From Desulfurellaceae bacterium (GTDB lineage: Bacteria > Desulfobacterota > Binatia > Bin18), in the NCBI GenBank assembly GCA_021296095.1, contig JAGWBB010000029.1:1-33791 (forward strand): DNA of 33,791 bases. The letters run 5' to 3'. Every line of letters begins with the position of its first letter. The stretch's first letter is position 1. Under the pieces are notes generated by a model. It worked only from the letters and a program-made list of their open reading frames with translations, was not told the DNA's origin and did not search any database. Shown piece by piece: positions 16,868 to 27,614 of this stretch. The position numbers and the translations under genes are program-made.

Positions 16868-18073
16868 TCACGCCTCCCCCCTCCACTTTTTCTGTTGCAG
16901 AGGCCGCAGCCTGTCCTCTCCTGTCCCCAGCTTGAGTTCACTGTCCTGCTGGAGCCAGTCAATCGTCTGATCGACCTGATCGCGCTCCCGCTCAAGAAAG
17001 CGGTTCACCGCTGCGGCAAAACGCGGCTCGACCATGAAGTGCATGCTGATCGTCGGTTGGGGATCAAAGCCGCGCAGGCGCTTGAAGTCACCGCCCGCGC
17101 CGGGCTCGAAGCGCACGATGCCGTTCTGGATACAGTGGGCAATCGCCGCGTAGTAGCAGACGTTGAAGTGCAGATGGCGCAGCTCGCGAAAACAGCCCCA
17201 ATAGCGGCCGTACAGCACCCCGCTCTTCTGGACGTTGATTGTGCCGGCGATGACTTCGCCCTGGTAACGGGCCACCACAAAGCACAGATTCTGGCGAAAC
17301 CGCTCGGCCAGCAAATCGAAAAACTCCGAGCGCAGGTATTGGCGGCCCCAGTACAGCTTGTCAATATGAGCTTTGTACAGCCGGTACATATAGGGGAACA
17401 ACTCGTCCGTGATCTCCTCGCCGGTGTGAGCCTCAATCGTCACCCCGAGCTGATCCATTTCGCGCATTTCGCGTTTGATCTGATTCCGGCGCTTATTGCG
17501 GAAATGAGCCAGATAATCGTCGAAGGTCTCGTAGGCGTAGTTCAGCCACTGGTACTGCAAGCCCATCCGTTTGAGGTAGCCGATCTCGGCCAGGGCCTCG
17601 GCCTCATCCGGCAGACAAAAATTGACGTGGACCGAAGAGAATTCGTTTTGCTGGCAGATCTCCTGCAGGGTCTTGCCCAGCAGCTGGATGAGGGCTCGCC
17701 GGTCGCTGCCCGCAGCGGTCAGAAAACGGATGCCCGTGGCCGGAGTAAACGGCGCCGCGACCAACATCTTGGGATAGTACTCAATGCCCGCCCGGTGGGC
17801 GGCGTCGGCCCAGCCATGGTCAAAGACAAACTCGCCCATGCTGTGCCCCTTGAGATACAGGGGGCAGGCGGCAACCAGCCGCTGGTCCTCGTAGACGACC
17901 AGATGCTGGGGCTGCCAGCCGGTCTTGGGCACCACACAGCGCGACTCTTCCATGCTCGACAGCCAGCCCCATTCGAGAAAAGGCGACTCAGCACCGACGA
18001 GATCGTCCCACTCGGCCGGGTCGACCTCCTGGAGACTGTCCATCACTTTGACTTGCAGCATAGCGGCGGGCAT
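16868..18073 (-). CDS. GNAT-superfamily FemAB-like protein (DUF482/PF04339 type)
   Basis: The 401-residue product matches the peptidogalycan-biosynthesis type of acetyltransferase-like proteins: ESPFLEWGWLSSMEESRC, PLYLKGHSMGEFVFDHGWADAAHRAG, YYPKMLVAAPFTPATGIRF and KRRNQIKREMREM. The signature GTINVQKSGVLYGRYWG and FEPGAGGDFKRLRGFDP close the C-terminal half. The second GNAT-like half probably transfers an aminoacyl or acyl group; its true substrate is unknown. The start is uncertain. GTG 18082 and ATG 18073 are both in frame, and GAAGGG sits 11 bases before 18073. It is divergent from the RNB gene with 38 bp between them. Confidence 0.88.
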   Translation of the reverse strand: MPAAMLQVKVMDSLQEVDPAEWDDLVGAESPFLEWGWLSSMEESRCVVPKTGWQPQHLVVYEDQRLVAACPLYLKGHSMGEFVFDHGWADAAHRAGIEYYPKMLVAAPFTPATGIRFLTAAGSDRRALIQLLGKTLQEICQQNEFSSVHVNFCLPDEAEALAEIGYLKRMGLQYQWLNYAYETFDDYLAHFRNKRRNQIKREMREMDQLGVTIEAHTGEEITDELFPYMYRLYKAHIDKLYWGRQYLRSEFFDLLAERFRQNLCFVVARYQGEVIAGTINVQKSGVLYGRYWGCFRELRHLHFNVCYYAAIAHCIQNGIVRFEPGAGGDFKRLRGFDPQPTISMHFMVEPRFAAAVNRFLERERDQVDQTIDWLQQDSELKLGTGEDRLRPLQQKKWRGEA

Positions 18074-18111
18074 AGTGTACACAACCCTTCAGCGGTCATT
18101 CGTTACGTACT

Positions 18112-20163
18112 ATGCAGATTGGAACCGTCATTGTCTACCGTGAGCGCGGCCGCTTGGCCCTGGGAGCGATTACCACGCCCCCGTCAAAGACCAGCAAGGG
18201 CAAGACCCAGGTCGAAATTGTGGGCGAGGATGGCAAAAAGTCCGTCCTCATCCCGGACCGCATCGTCCTGGACTGTGCCCAGACGGTGTCGCCCAGCCAG
18301 CCGCCGGCAGCCCTCAAAAAACACTTTCAGGAGCTGCGCCAGCAGGTCGTGCGCTCGGCCCAGCGCCTCGACCTCAGAGAGCTGTGGGAGCTGCTCCAGG
18401 GCGAGGACACCGGCACGTTTTCGTGGCAGGAGCTGGCCGCCTTCGTGGTGTCCGGCGATGATCGGCTGGCCATGGCCGGGGTCTTGGACGCGCTGTGGAA
18501 TGAGGGCGTGTATTTCAAAGAAAAGCAGCTCGGTGAGTTTGTCCTGCGCGATGCCAAGAGCGTGGAGGAGCTGCTGCATCAACAGGCCGTGGAACGCCAG
18601 CGGGTGCGCGCTCAGGCCGAGTTTGTGGCCTGGGTGCAGACCGCCCAGACACAAGCCGGAAGCCTGGAGCGGCCGGACGGCAGCGAGCGCTTTCTCGCCC
18701 TGCTCACCGGGCTGGCCCTGCACGGCGAGAATTATGACAAAAAGTCCCCAGCCCTCAAACTCCTGGCCGAGACCGGCTTTCGGGCCAAGGGTCATCCCTG
18801 GGATGTGGCCTTCCAGCTCCTGGTCGCCCTCGGCGTCTGGGACACCGAGGAAGAACTGAGCCTGCTGCGCTACGACATCCCGACCCGGTTTTCAGACGAG
18901 GTTCTTGCTGCGGCCGAGGCCGTGCCGGCCTTTCCGCCCGGCCAACCGGGCTATCAGGACCTGCGATCCCTGCTGACCTTTACCATCGACGACGCCGAGA
19001 CCAGCGATATTGACGACGCCCTCAGCCTGAGCGAAGAAGACGGCAGACTTCTGATCGGGGTGCATATCACCGACGCCGGCTTTTTTGTCCCGCCCGGCGG
19101 CACAATCGACCGCGCCGCCCTGCAGCGCGGCACCACGGTCTATCTACCCCGCCTGACCCTGCCCATGCTGCCGCCGACCCTCAGCCAGCAGACCGCCAGC
19201 CTGGTTGCCGGACAAGACCGGCCGGTGCTGAGTTTTTTCGCCAGCCTGGACGAGCGTGGCCAGCTGCGCGTCGAGCGTATCTGCCGCAGCGTGATTCGGG
19301 TGGCTCGGCGGCTGACCTATGCCGAGGCCGACGCCCTGCTGGAGACGGCGGGCGACGATCCGTACACCGCCGCCCTCCAGCAACTCAATACCGTGGCAGA
19401 GCGACGCCGTGCCCGACGGGTGGAAAACGGGGCGGTGATTATCGAGGGCAGCGAGGTCAAGGTCCGGGTCAGCGACAGCCCGACGGGCGACCCGCCCGAG
19501 ATCACGGTTGCGATCCTGGCCAACGACTCGCCGACTCGGCGGCTGGTCGGCGAATGCATGATTCTGGCCAACGAGATTGCCGCCCGCTACTGCCAACGCC
19601 ATGACCTGCCGGCCTTGTATATCGGCCAGCCACCGCCCGATGAGGCGGTCCCCAGCCCCGACCAGTGTCCCAGCCAGCAGGTGTACATCCATGCCGCCCG
19701 GCGCTTGATGAAGCCCGCCCAGCGGGGGACGCTGCCCGTCTCGCACAGCGCCCTGGGGCTGGACAGCTACACCCAGGTCACCTCTCCGCTGCGGCGTTAC
19801 CACGACCTGCAGATGCATCACCAGATCAAGCATCACCTCGCCCACGGCAGCGCCCTGTTTGACGAGGAACGCCTCCAGCTCGTCGCCGCCGGAGCCCAGG
19901 AGTCGAGCGTGGCCGCCAAACGCTGTGAGCGGGAGAGCACCCGCTACTGGCTACTGCGCTGCCTGGAAACCCGGACCGGCCAACAGGTCGACGCCCAGGT
20001 CGTGCGGGAATGGCGCGGTCGCTCCTTTGTCGAGTTGGAAGATACGCTGCTGGTCGTGCCGATGAATCTGTCGCCCCGCCCCCGGCTGGGCACCAGGCTG
20101 CGGGTCACCATCGGTCAGGTGGACGCCCGGCGGGATACGCTGAGCGTGCGCCTCACCACATGA
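18112..20163 (+). CDS. RNB-domain exoribonuclease (RNase II/R family)
   Basis: The 683-residue product contains the RNB catalytic core. FTIDDAETSDIDDALS at about residues 290-305 carries the metal-binding Asp cluster, followed by GVHITDAGFFVPPGG and RGTTVYLPRLTLPMLPPTLS. Further on are RRLTYAEAD and TQVTSPLRRYHDL. The C-terminus (REWRGRSFVELEDTLLVVPM, RVTIGQVDARRDTLSVRL) is a short S1-like OB fold. The N-terminus (QIGTVIVYRERGRLALGAI) is a compact beta domain rather than full cold-shock domains, so it is a short-type enzyme like those of cyanobacteria. It degrades RNA 3' to 5'. Its end overlaps the convergent SDR by 11 bp. Confidence 0.93.
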   Translation: MQIGTVIVYRERGRLALGAITTPPSKTSKGKTQVEIVGEDGKKSVLIPDRIVLDCAQTVSPSQPPAALKKHFQELRQQVVRSAQRLDLRELWELLQGEDTGTFSWQELAAFVVSGDDRLAMAGVLDALWNEGVYFKEKQLGEFVLRDAKSVEELLHQQAVERQRVRAQAEFVAWVQTAQTQAGSLERPDGSERFLALLTGLALHGENYDKKSPALKLLAETGFRAKGHPWDVAFQLLVALGVWDTEEELSLLRYDIPTRFSDEVLAAAEAVPAFPPGQPGYQDLRSLLTFTIDDAETSDIDDALSLSEEDGRLLIGVHITDAGFFVPPGGTIDRAALQRGTTVYLPRLTLPMLPPTLSQQTASLVAGQDRPVLSFFASLDERGQLRVERICRSVIRVARRLTYAEADALLETAGDDPYTAALQQLNTVAERRRARRVENGAVIIEGSEVKVRVSDSPTGDPPEITVAILANDSPTRRLVGECMILANEIAARYCQRHDLPALYIGQPPPDEAVPSPDQCPSQQVYIHAARRLMKPAQRGTLPVSHSALGLDSYTQVTSPLRRYHDLQMHHQIKHHLAHGSALFDEERLQLVAAGAQESSVAAKRCERESTRYWLLRCLETRTGQQVDAQVVREWRGRSFVELEDTLLVVPMNLSPRPRLGTRLRVTIGQVDARRDTLSVRLTT

Positions 20164-20965
20164 CCACACCGCCGTCGATGTTCAGCGACTGGCCGGTGAT
20201 GTAAGACGCGTCAGGGGTACACAGATAGGCGATAAATCTGCCGACTTCCTCGTCGGTACCGGCCCGCTTGAGCGGAATCAACTGCTGGATCGTCGCTTCC
20301 CAGCGTTCTTCGCGACCCAGATCGTCCATGCGTGAGGTATCGATCACGCCCGGACACACCGCGTTGACGCGGATCTGGTGCGGGGCCAGCTCCATGGCCA
20401 GGGCCTGGCTGAAGCCCTGGATGCCAGCGTTTGAGGTGCAATAGGCGACCGTATTCGGCATGCCACGCTTGCCCGCAATAGACGAGATATTGACGATGCT
20501 GCCGCCCTGGGCCTGGCTGATCAGGTGCGGGACCACGGCCTGACTCATCAAAAAGCTGCCCGTCAGCTTGATCTCAAGCACCTGACGCCACAGCTGCTCG
20601 GACAGCTCGGTCAGCGCCACCCGGTCCGGTCCCCGGGCGGTGGCGGCATTATTGATCAGGATATCGATCCGACCCAAGGCCGAGAGCGTCTCTTCGACCG
20701 TCCGTTGGACATCGGCGCTGTCGGCAATATTGGCGACCAGCGGCACACAGCGCCGTCCCCGCTCGCGGACCTGATCGGCCACGCTGTCAATATCGCGCCA
20801 GCCAACCGCTTTCTCGTCATCCGGGTAGCGGGACGGATCACGACCGGTGCCGGTCACCACCAGGTCGGCACCCAGGTCGGCCAGGGCCACTGCGGCCGCC
20901 CGGCCAATGCCGCGCAGGCGTCCGGCGCCGGTGACAATTGCGACTTTTCCATCCAGTGCGCCCAT
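20153..20965 (-). CDS. SDR-family protein with swapped Asn/Lys in the catalytic tetrad
   Basis: The 270-residue product has the SDR cofactor start VTGAGRLRGIGR and NNA. The tetrad is unusual. Lys133 (LEIKLTG) stands at the Asn position, Ser162 (NISSIAG) and Tyr175 are normal, and Asn179 (YCTSN) stands at the Lys position. I checked the codons (AAG, AAC). This is a reciprocal swap, so an ordinary proton relay may still work with altered geometry; that is inference. The end is TGQSLNIDGGVVMW. The start at 20965 has GAGG five bases upstream; a TTG at 20980 is also in frame. It overlaps the RNB gene tail. Confidence 0.92.
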   Translation of the reverse strand: MGALDGKVAIVTGAGRLRGIGRAAAVALADLGADLVVTGTGRDPSRYPDDEKAVGWRDIDSVADQVRERGRRCVPLVANIADSADVQRTVEETLSALGRIDILINNAATARGPDRVALTELSEQLWRQVLEIKLTGSFLMSQAVVPHLISQAQGGSIVNISSIAGKRGMPNTVAYCTSNAGIQGFSQALAMELAPHQIRVNAVCPGVIDTSRMDDLGREERWEATIQQLIPLKRAGTDEEVGRFIAYLCTPDASYITGQSLNIDGGVVMW

Positions 20966-21000
20966 ACGCTCCTCGCTCAATCGGGATGATGGCAGCCGTC

Positions 21001-21741
21001 TCAGCCGGCCAGCTCGGCCGCAAACAGGGTCGTGACCCGCTGCCAGGCGTCGTCGGCCGCAGCCTGGTTGTACGATCCACGCTGGTCGCAGAAAAAGCCG
21101 TGCTCGGCGCCTGGATAGACCACGACCTCATGGGCGATGTTGTGCGTGTTCAGTTCGGCTCGAATGGCGTCCACCTGATCCAGTGGAATGGCCGCGTCCT
21201 TTTCGCCAAACAGACACACGATCCTGCCACCGATCTTGCCCGTCCGACTCAGGGTAGACGGCCCACCGCCAAAGCCCTGCGGCCCGGCAATCCCGCCGCC
21301 ATAAAAGCTGGCCGCAGCTTTGACTTCCGTCTCGCACGCCGTCAGATAGGTCATATGGCCGCCGACACAAAAGCCAATCGCCCCGAACCGGTCGCCCCCC
21401 ACATAGTTCTTACGCTTGAGAAACGAGAGGCTGGCCCGGGCGTCAGCGACCATTTCGTCGGCCTGGAGCTGGTTGAGCAGCTTGATACCCTCGGTTATGC
21501 CGGTCTCGTCATAGCCGTACTCCACGCCAGGTCCGGTGCGGTGGAAAAAATCCGGCGCCAGCGCGACATACCCCTCGGCCGCGACGCGCTCGGTGACCTC
21601 ACGAATGTGTGAGTTGACCCCAAAGATTTCCATAAACACCAGAACCGCAGGATACGTCCCCGGCGCGCTGGGCCGGGCCAGATAGGCGCCCATGGTCTGG
21701 GTATCAACGGTAACATTTGCGCGTTCGGTGGTAATCTCCAT
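21001..21741 (-). CDS. dienelactone hydrolase family protein
   Basis: The 246-residue alpha/beta hydrolase has the DLH catalytic set: Cys125 (GFCVGGH), Asp182 (GEKDAAIP), His214 (GAEHGF) and Glu38 (MEIFGVN). Dienelactone hydrolases open lactone rings late in chloroaromatic catabolism; many family members act on other carboxyl esters, so the substrate is open. The start at 21741 follows AGGAGGGACAGC. The 35-bp gap to the SDR start suggests a minus-strand run with it. It is divergent from the alpha/beta hydrolase at 21905. Confidence 0.92.
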   Translation of the reverse strand: MEITTERANVTVDTQTMGAYLARPSAPGTYPAVLVFMEIFGVNSHIREVTERVAAEGYVALAPDFFHRTGPGVEYGYDETGITEGIKLLNQLQADEMVADARASLSFLKRKNYVGGDRFGAIGFCVGGHMTYLTACETEVKAAASFYGGGIAGPQGFGGGPSTLSRTGKIGGRIVCLFGEKDAAIPLDQVDAIRAELNTHNIAHEVVVYPGAEHGFFCDQRGSYNQAAADDAWQRVTTLFAAELAG

Positions 21742-21837
21742 GCTGTCCCTCCTGAGAAAAATGCGGATAAGAATGTCGAACCGGCAGGCCCTTTTCTCAC
21801 ACTCTGCCGTGGCTGTGTCAAGACGTCCGGCGGCCGC

Positions 21838-21865
21838 TTGGCTTTGGCACAGGCGGTGTGATAAA
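21838..21865 (+). promoter_or_regulatory. weak candidate promoter for the alpha/beta hydrolase
   Basis: TTGGCT (21838-21843), 16 nt, GATAAA (21860-21865), 40 nt before the ATG at 21905. The boxes are only partial matches in a 163-bp divergent region. Confidence 0.3.
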
Positions 21866-21904
21866 GGAGGGGCACTTTTTTGGAGCCACAAGGAGGATTG
21901 GCGT

Positions 21905-22702
21905 ATGCCCCATATCCAGCGCAACGGCGTGAACGTGTACTATGAGAGCCACGGTCAGGGAACCCCGATCGTGTTTCTGCACCCCTTCTCGACCAACGGC
22001 AACATCTGGTACTTCCAGACCTATACCTTTGCCCAGGAGTATCAGTGCGTCACCATTGACCACCGCGGCCACGGCCGCTCGGACAAGCCTGAGCAGGGCT
22101 ATGCCATGGGCGAAATGGCGGCCGATGTGGCGGCCGTGCTCGACCAGCTCAAGATCGACACAGCCATCCTGGTCGGCAACTCGATCGGGGGCATGATCGC
22201 CATGCAGTTCAACCTGGACTTTCCCGACCGGGTCCTGGCCAATGTGATTGTCAGCAGCGGAACAAACATGTCGGCCGGCATGCCGCCCGAAGCCGGCCAA
22301 GCCTTTCAGGACGACCTCACCGGCGCCTTCAGCGGCCTGATGGAAGGCGCGGTGGCGGCCAAGACCAAGCGGGACCGGCCCGAGGTACTCGATCTGGTCA
22401 AGGCCAAGTTCATGGTGGACGACAATTTTCCCAAGCACGTCTTCTTTGCCTCGGCCAGCGATCCCAACGGGGTCTTTAACTGGAACATCTCGGAGCGGCT
22501 CAAGACCATCACCAAGCCGACCCAGATTTACGCCGGCAGAGAGGATCAGGCCACTACAGTCGAGGTCAATCAGTTCCTGGCCGATCATATCCCCAACGCC
22601 CAGATCAAGGTGATTGACGACGTGGGGCATTTCTATCAGCTCGAAAAACCGGCCGACTTTAACGCCGACCTGCGCGGTTTTCTGAAGCAGGTCGTGGCCT
22701 GA
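21905..22702 (+). CDS. alpha/beta-fold hydrolase
   Basis: The 265-residue product has the catalytic triad Ser93 (GNSIGGM), Asp214 (AGREDQA) and His242 (DVGHFYQLEKP), with oxyanion residues near HPFSTNG and DHRGHGRSD. It resembles 3-oxoadipate enol-lactonase-like and ester hydrolases, which act on soluble esters or C-C bonds. The substrate is unknown. The start at 21905 follows AAGGAGGATTGGCGT. A strong hairpin terminator lies 26 bp after the stop. Confidence 0.92.
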   Translation: MPHIQRNGVNVYYESHGQGTPIVFLHPFSTNGNIWYFQTYTFAQEYQCVTIDHRGHGRSDKPEQGYAMGEMAADVAAVLDQLKIDTAILVGNSIGGMIAMQFNLDFPDRVLANVIVSSGTNMSAGMPPEAGQAFQDDLTGAFSGLMEGAVAAKTKRDRPEVLDLVKAKFMVDDNFPKHVFFASASDPNGVFNWNISERLKTITKPTQIYAGREDQATTVEVNQFLADHIPNAQIKVIDDVGHFYQLEKPADFNADLRGFLKQVVA

Positions 22703-22728
22703 GCCTGTCGGTCCGGCCCTGTTGAGCC

Positions 22729-22770
22729 GGTGTGGGGAAGCGGGTCGGGGCTTCCCCACACCCCGGCCTT
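22729..22770 (+). terminator. strong hairpin terminator
   Basis: GGTGTGGGGAAGC (22729-22741) and GCTTCCCCACACC (22750-22762) form a perfect 13-bp stem with an 8-nt loop. A CCTTTTCTT tail starts at about 22767. It separates the hydrolase from the acyl-CoA synthetase. Confidence 0.72.
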
Positions 22771-22858
22771 TTCTTCCCCACGATCTTCCACAGCGGCTGG
22801 TCTTTGCCCACCGCTTGGTCTATTGTCCCAGCCAGCACCCCATGGCACAGGAAGCAGC

Positions 22859-24664
22859 ATGACAACCACCTCTCTTGCCACCATGGTCCTGGACCGAGCC
22901 GAGCGCCACCCTTCCCGCCGCGTTTTTCAGTGTAAACGTCGCGAGCAGTGGGAAGACCTCTCGTGGCAGCAGCTGGCCGACCAGATCGTCTCCGCCGCCC
23001 ACGGCCTGGCAGCTCTGGGCTTCAAGACCGGGGATCGTCTGGCCCTGCTGGCCGAGAACCAGCCCGAATGGCCGATCATGGATCTGGCCTGCCTGTACCT
23101 GGGCGGCGTCGATGTACCGCTGTACCTGTCCAGCCCCGGCCAGGACTTGGCCTATATTCTCAAGGATTCCGGCGCCAGCTTCATTGCCGTGTCCGGCCGC
23201 GGCCAGCTCGACAAGATCCGACGCATCGCCCCCGACCTGCCCGACCTGTCGCACGTCGTTGTCCTCGACCCCGAGGACCAGCCGTTCGACCCCGGGCCGC
23301 TCACTGGCTGCCGTTTTGCCGAACTGCTGGCGCTCGGCGAGCAACAGTCCGACAGACGCCAGCCGGTACCCGACCCTGGGCTGGCGACGATCATCTACAC
23401 CTCGGGCACGACCGGTTTCCCCAAGGGCGTCATGCTGAGCCACCGCAACATGCTGAGCAATGTGCACGACGCGCCCCAGGTGCTGCCGCTGACCGCAGAC
23501 GATGTGTCGCTGTCTTTCTTGCCTCTGTCGCACGGGTTTGAGCGCACGACCGGGCTTTACACGCCGCTGTCGGTTGGCGGCAGCATCGCCTACGGCGGCG
23601 GAACGGTCAGCCTGCTCAGGGACTTGGCCGAGGTCAGACCGACGGTCTTGTGCTGTGTGCCGCGCGTGCTGGAGCTGGTCTATCGCCGCGTCCTCGGCGA
23701 GCGGGAAAGCGCCGGCTTTCCCAAGCGGCAGCTGCTGGACTGGGCGCTGGGCCTGGGCAAGTCGGTCGGCACCAGACGGGTGGAGGACCAGGCGATTCCG
23801 CCCCTGCACCAGCTGCAACTCCAGCTCATCGACCGTCTCGTGTTTCAGAAATTACGCCACACGCTGGGCGGACGAATTCGCTTTCTGGTCTCGGGCGGGG
23901 CGCCGCTCAACGCCGAGATCGCCCGCTTCTTTTATGGCATCGGCATCACCGTGTATGAAGGCTACGGCTTGACCGAAGCCGGGCCTGTCATCTCGTGCAA
24001 CAGGCCGGGCCAGACCCGTCTTGGCACGGTCGGCCTCGCCCTGCCGCAGGTCGAGGTCAAAATCGACGCCGATGGCGAGATCTGCGCCCGCGGCCCGAAC
24101 ATCATGGACGGCTATTATCAACGCCCCGAGGACACCGTAGCCGTCCTTGACGCCGACGGATGGTTGCATACGGGTGACGTGGGGACCATTGACGGCGACG
24201 GCTTCATTACCATCACCGACCGCAAAAAGGATCTGATCATCACCGACTCGGGCGAGAATATCGCGCCCCAGCCGATCGAGGGTGCCCTCAAACAGGACCC
24301 GCTGATCGAAGAAGCCTGCCTCATCGGTGATAAACGGCCGTTTGTCACCGCCCTGCTCGTCCCTAACCAGGCCCTGGTCGAGACCCTGGCACGCAAGAAC
24401 GGCGTATCGGGCGACTGGCAGACCGTTCTCAGCCACCAGACCGTCCAGGGCCTGTTCCGCGACCGGGTGAACGCCCTCAATAAAACCCTGCCGACCCCGG
24501 CCCGCATCCGCCAGTTCCGCGTCCTCGACCAGCCCTTTTCTCAGGACCGGGGAGAGCTGACGCCAACCATGAAGATCAGACGCCGTCACGTCCTGGAAAC
24601 CCGCCAGGAGCAGATTGAAGCCATGTACCCCACCCCCGGTCCGTCCGCGTCCGTCTCGTGCTAG
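22859..24664 (+). CDS. long-chain acyl-CoA synthetase (AMP-forming)
   Basis: The 601-residue ANL-superfamily enzyme activates a fatty acid with ATP and CoA. It has the AMP-binding P-loop YTSGTTGFPKGVMLSH, the core RIRFLVSGGAPL, the YEGYGLTEAGPV motif, and the GWLHTGDVG and FITITDRKKDLI motifs. It is the long-chain (FadD15/ACSL-like) form. The start at 22859 follows CAGGAAGCAGC; an in-frame upstream extension has no ribosome site. The R3H ATPase gene follows 15 bp later. Confidence 0.94.
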   Translation: MTTTSLATMVLDRAERHPSRRVFQCKRREQWEDLSWQQLADQIVSAAHGLAALGFKTGDRLALLAENQPEWPIMDLACLYLGGVDVPLYLSSPGQDLAYILKDSGASFIAVSGRGQLDKIRRIAPDLPDLSHVVVLDPEDQPFDPGPLTGCRFAELLALGEQQSDRRQPVPDPGLATIIYTSGTTGFPKGVMLSHRNMLSNVHDAPQVLPLTADDVSLSFLPLSHGFERTTGLYTPLSVGGSIAYGGGTVSLLRDLAEVRPTVLCCVPRVLELVYRRVLGERESAGFPKRQLLDWALGLGKSVGTRRVEDQAIPPLHQLQLQLIDRLVFQKLRHTLGGRIRFLVSGGAPLNAEIARFFYGIGITVYEGYGLTEAGPVISCNRPGQTRLGTVGLALPQVEVKIDADGEICARGPNIMDGYYQRPEDTVAVLDADGWLHTGDVGTIDGDGFITITDRKKDLIITDSGENIAPQPIEGALKQDPLIEEACLIGDKRPFVTALLVPNQALVETLARKNGVSGDWQTVLSHQTVQGLFRDRVNALNKTLPTPARIRQFRVLDQPFSQDRGELTPTMKIRRRHVLETRQEQIEAMYPTPGPSASVSC

Positions 24665-24679
24665 GAGCCAGCCCCAGAC

Positions 24680-26290
<1,611 letters not shown>

Positions 26291-26365
26291 AAAAGAGGAA
26301 TAGTTCCGCCCACCCGGACTCCGATGCAGCCCGGATGAAACGGAGTGGAAGACAGGCGAGACGGG

Positions 26366-27598
26366 CTAGCGACCGATGACCAGCGCCACGCTGGTCGTGC
26401 CCGAGCCGCCGATGTTCAGCGTCGCAATCTTCTGGGCGCCGTCGATCTGGTAGTCGCCGGCCTGTTCTGACACCTGCTTATAGGCGTCGAGCGCCTGACG
26501 GACGCCGGTCGCACCAACTGGATGCCCACAGCCAATCAGGCCGCCGCTGGCGTTGATGGGCAGCTTGCCGCCGAACTCGATCACGCCCTCTTCCACCGCC
26601 TTCCACGACTCTCCGGGCTGGGTCAGGCCAAAGTGGTCAATTGCCATATACTCCGAGGTGGTGAAGCAGTCGTGGGTCTCGATGCCCTGGACACTCCAGG
26701 CATCCGGCAACTCGGCCCGCTGAAAGGCATCGACAATCGCCTGGCGGGTGTGGGGCAAGACGTATGGATTGTCCCGGCTCTCGGCGATCTTGGTGTCGAA
26801 CTTGATCGGCGCGGTGTGATGGCCCCAGCCCAACAGGCGCGGGATACGGTCTACGGACAGGCCGTGGCGGTCGGCATATTTTTCGGCGAAGGCTTCCGAG
26901 GCCAGGAAAATCGAACTGGCTCCATCCGTCACCTGGGAGCAGTCGCGCACCCGCAGCCGTCCGGCGACCGGATTGACATATTTGCCCGAAGACAGATCCT
27001 GGCTTTCGTCCGGAAACCAGCCCCGGGTCTGGGCCTGCGGATTACGGCGGGCGTTGGCGTAGTTAATCTCAGCGATCCGGGTCAGGTGTTCTTCTTTCAG
27101 ACCGTAGCGGCCCTCATACACGTCGCCCAGCTGCCCGAACAGCTTGGGAAAGGCAAACGCCACGCCCTTGGCCTCCTGGTCGTACCAGGCTGCGGTACCC
27201 AGGAAATCGCCGCCCGTGGCAGGATCGACCGTTTTCATCTGTTCCACCCCGACGATCAGCGCCAGGTCGTAGCGACCGGCCTCAATCTCGGCCGAGGCCA
27301 TCAGCATCGACACACTCCCGGAGGCGCAGGCGGCTTCGTGGCGCGAGGTCGGAATGCCGGACAGCGCGGGGTCGATCTCGGCCAGAAAGGCGCCCAGGTG
27401 GCCCTGCTTGCAGTACAGTTCGGCGGCAAAATTCCCGACGTGGGCGACATCCACCTCCTGGGGCTCAAGCCCGGCCGCTTTGAAACCTTCGGAGACCGAC
27501 TCGGTGATCATCTCGACAATCGTCTGGCCTTCTTTCATCCAGTTGCGGGCAAAATCGGTCTGATATCCGCCCAACACGTAAACCGGTGCACTCATCAT
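26366..27598 (-). CDS. thiolase family protein (SCPx-type acetyl-CoA acetyltransferase)
   Basis: The 410-residue product has nucleophile Cys91 (EAACASGS), His309 (GIETHDCFT) and the GCGHPVGATG segment (Cys357, His359). The tail is ATLNIGGSGTTSVALVIGR. The pattern is that of the SCP-x/acetyl-CoA acetyltransferase branch, which cleaves or forms 3-ketoacyl-CoA. No partner DUF35 OB-fold gene is adjacent. AGGAGG lies 3 nt before ATG 27598 and 6 nt before ATG 27595; the second start has better spacing. It is part of a continuous minus-strand block of seven genes. Confidence 0.93.
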   Translation of the reverse strand: MMSAPVYVLGGYQTDFARNWMKEGQTIVEMITESVSEGFKAAGLEPQEVDVAHVGNFAAELYCKQGHLGAFLAEIDPALSGIPTSRHEAACASGSVSMLMASAEIEAGRYDLALIVGVEQMKTVDPATGGDFLGTAAWYDQEAKGVAFAFPKLFGQLGDVYEGRYGLKEEHLTRIAEINYANARRNPQAQTRGWFPDESQDLSSGKYVNPVAGRLRVRDCSQVTDGASSIFLASEAFAEKYADRHGLSVDRIPRLLGWGHHTAPIKFDTKIAESRDNPYVLPHTRQAIVDAFQRAELPDAWSVQGIETHDCFTTSEYMAIDHFGLTQPGESWKAVEEGVIEFGGKLPINASGGLIGCGHPVGATGVRQALDAYKQVSEQAGDYQIDGAQKIATLNIGGSGTTSVALVIGR

Positions 27599-27614
27599 AC
27601 TCCTCCTGTGTGTC

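Noticed and set aside
26291-26365. AGCCCGGATGAAACGGAGTGG as a REP-type element
   Set aside because: Only a partial resemblance to a known intergenic repeat, with no second arm that pairs well; a single copy here.
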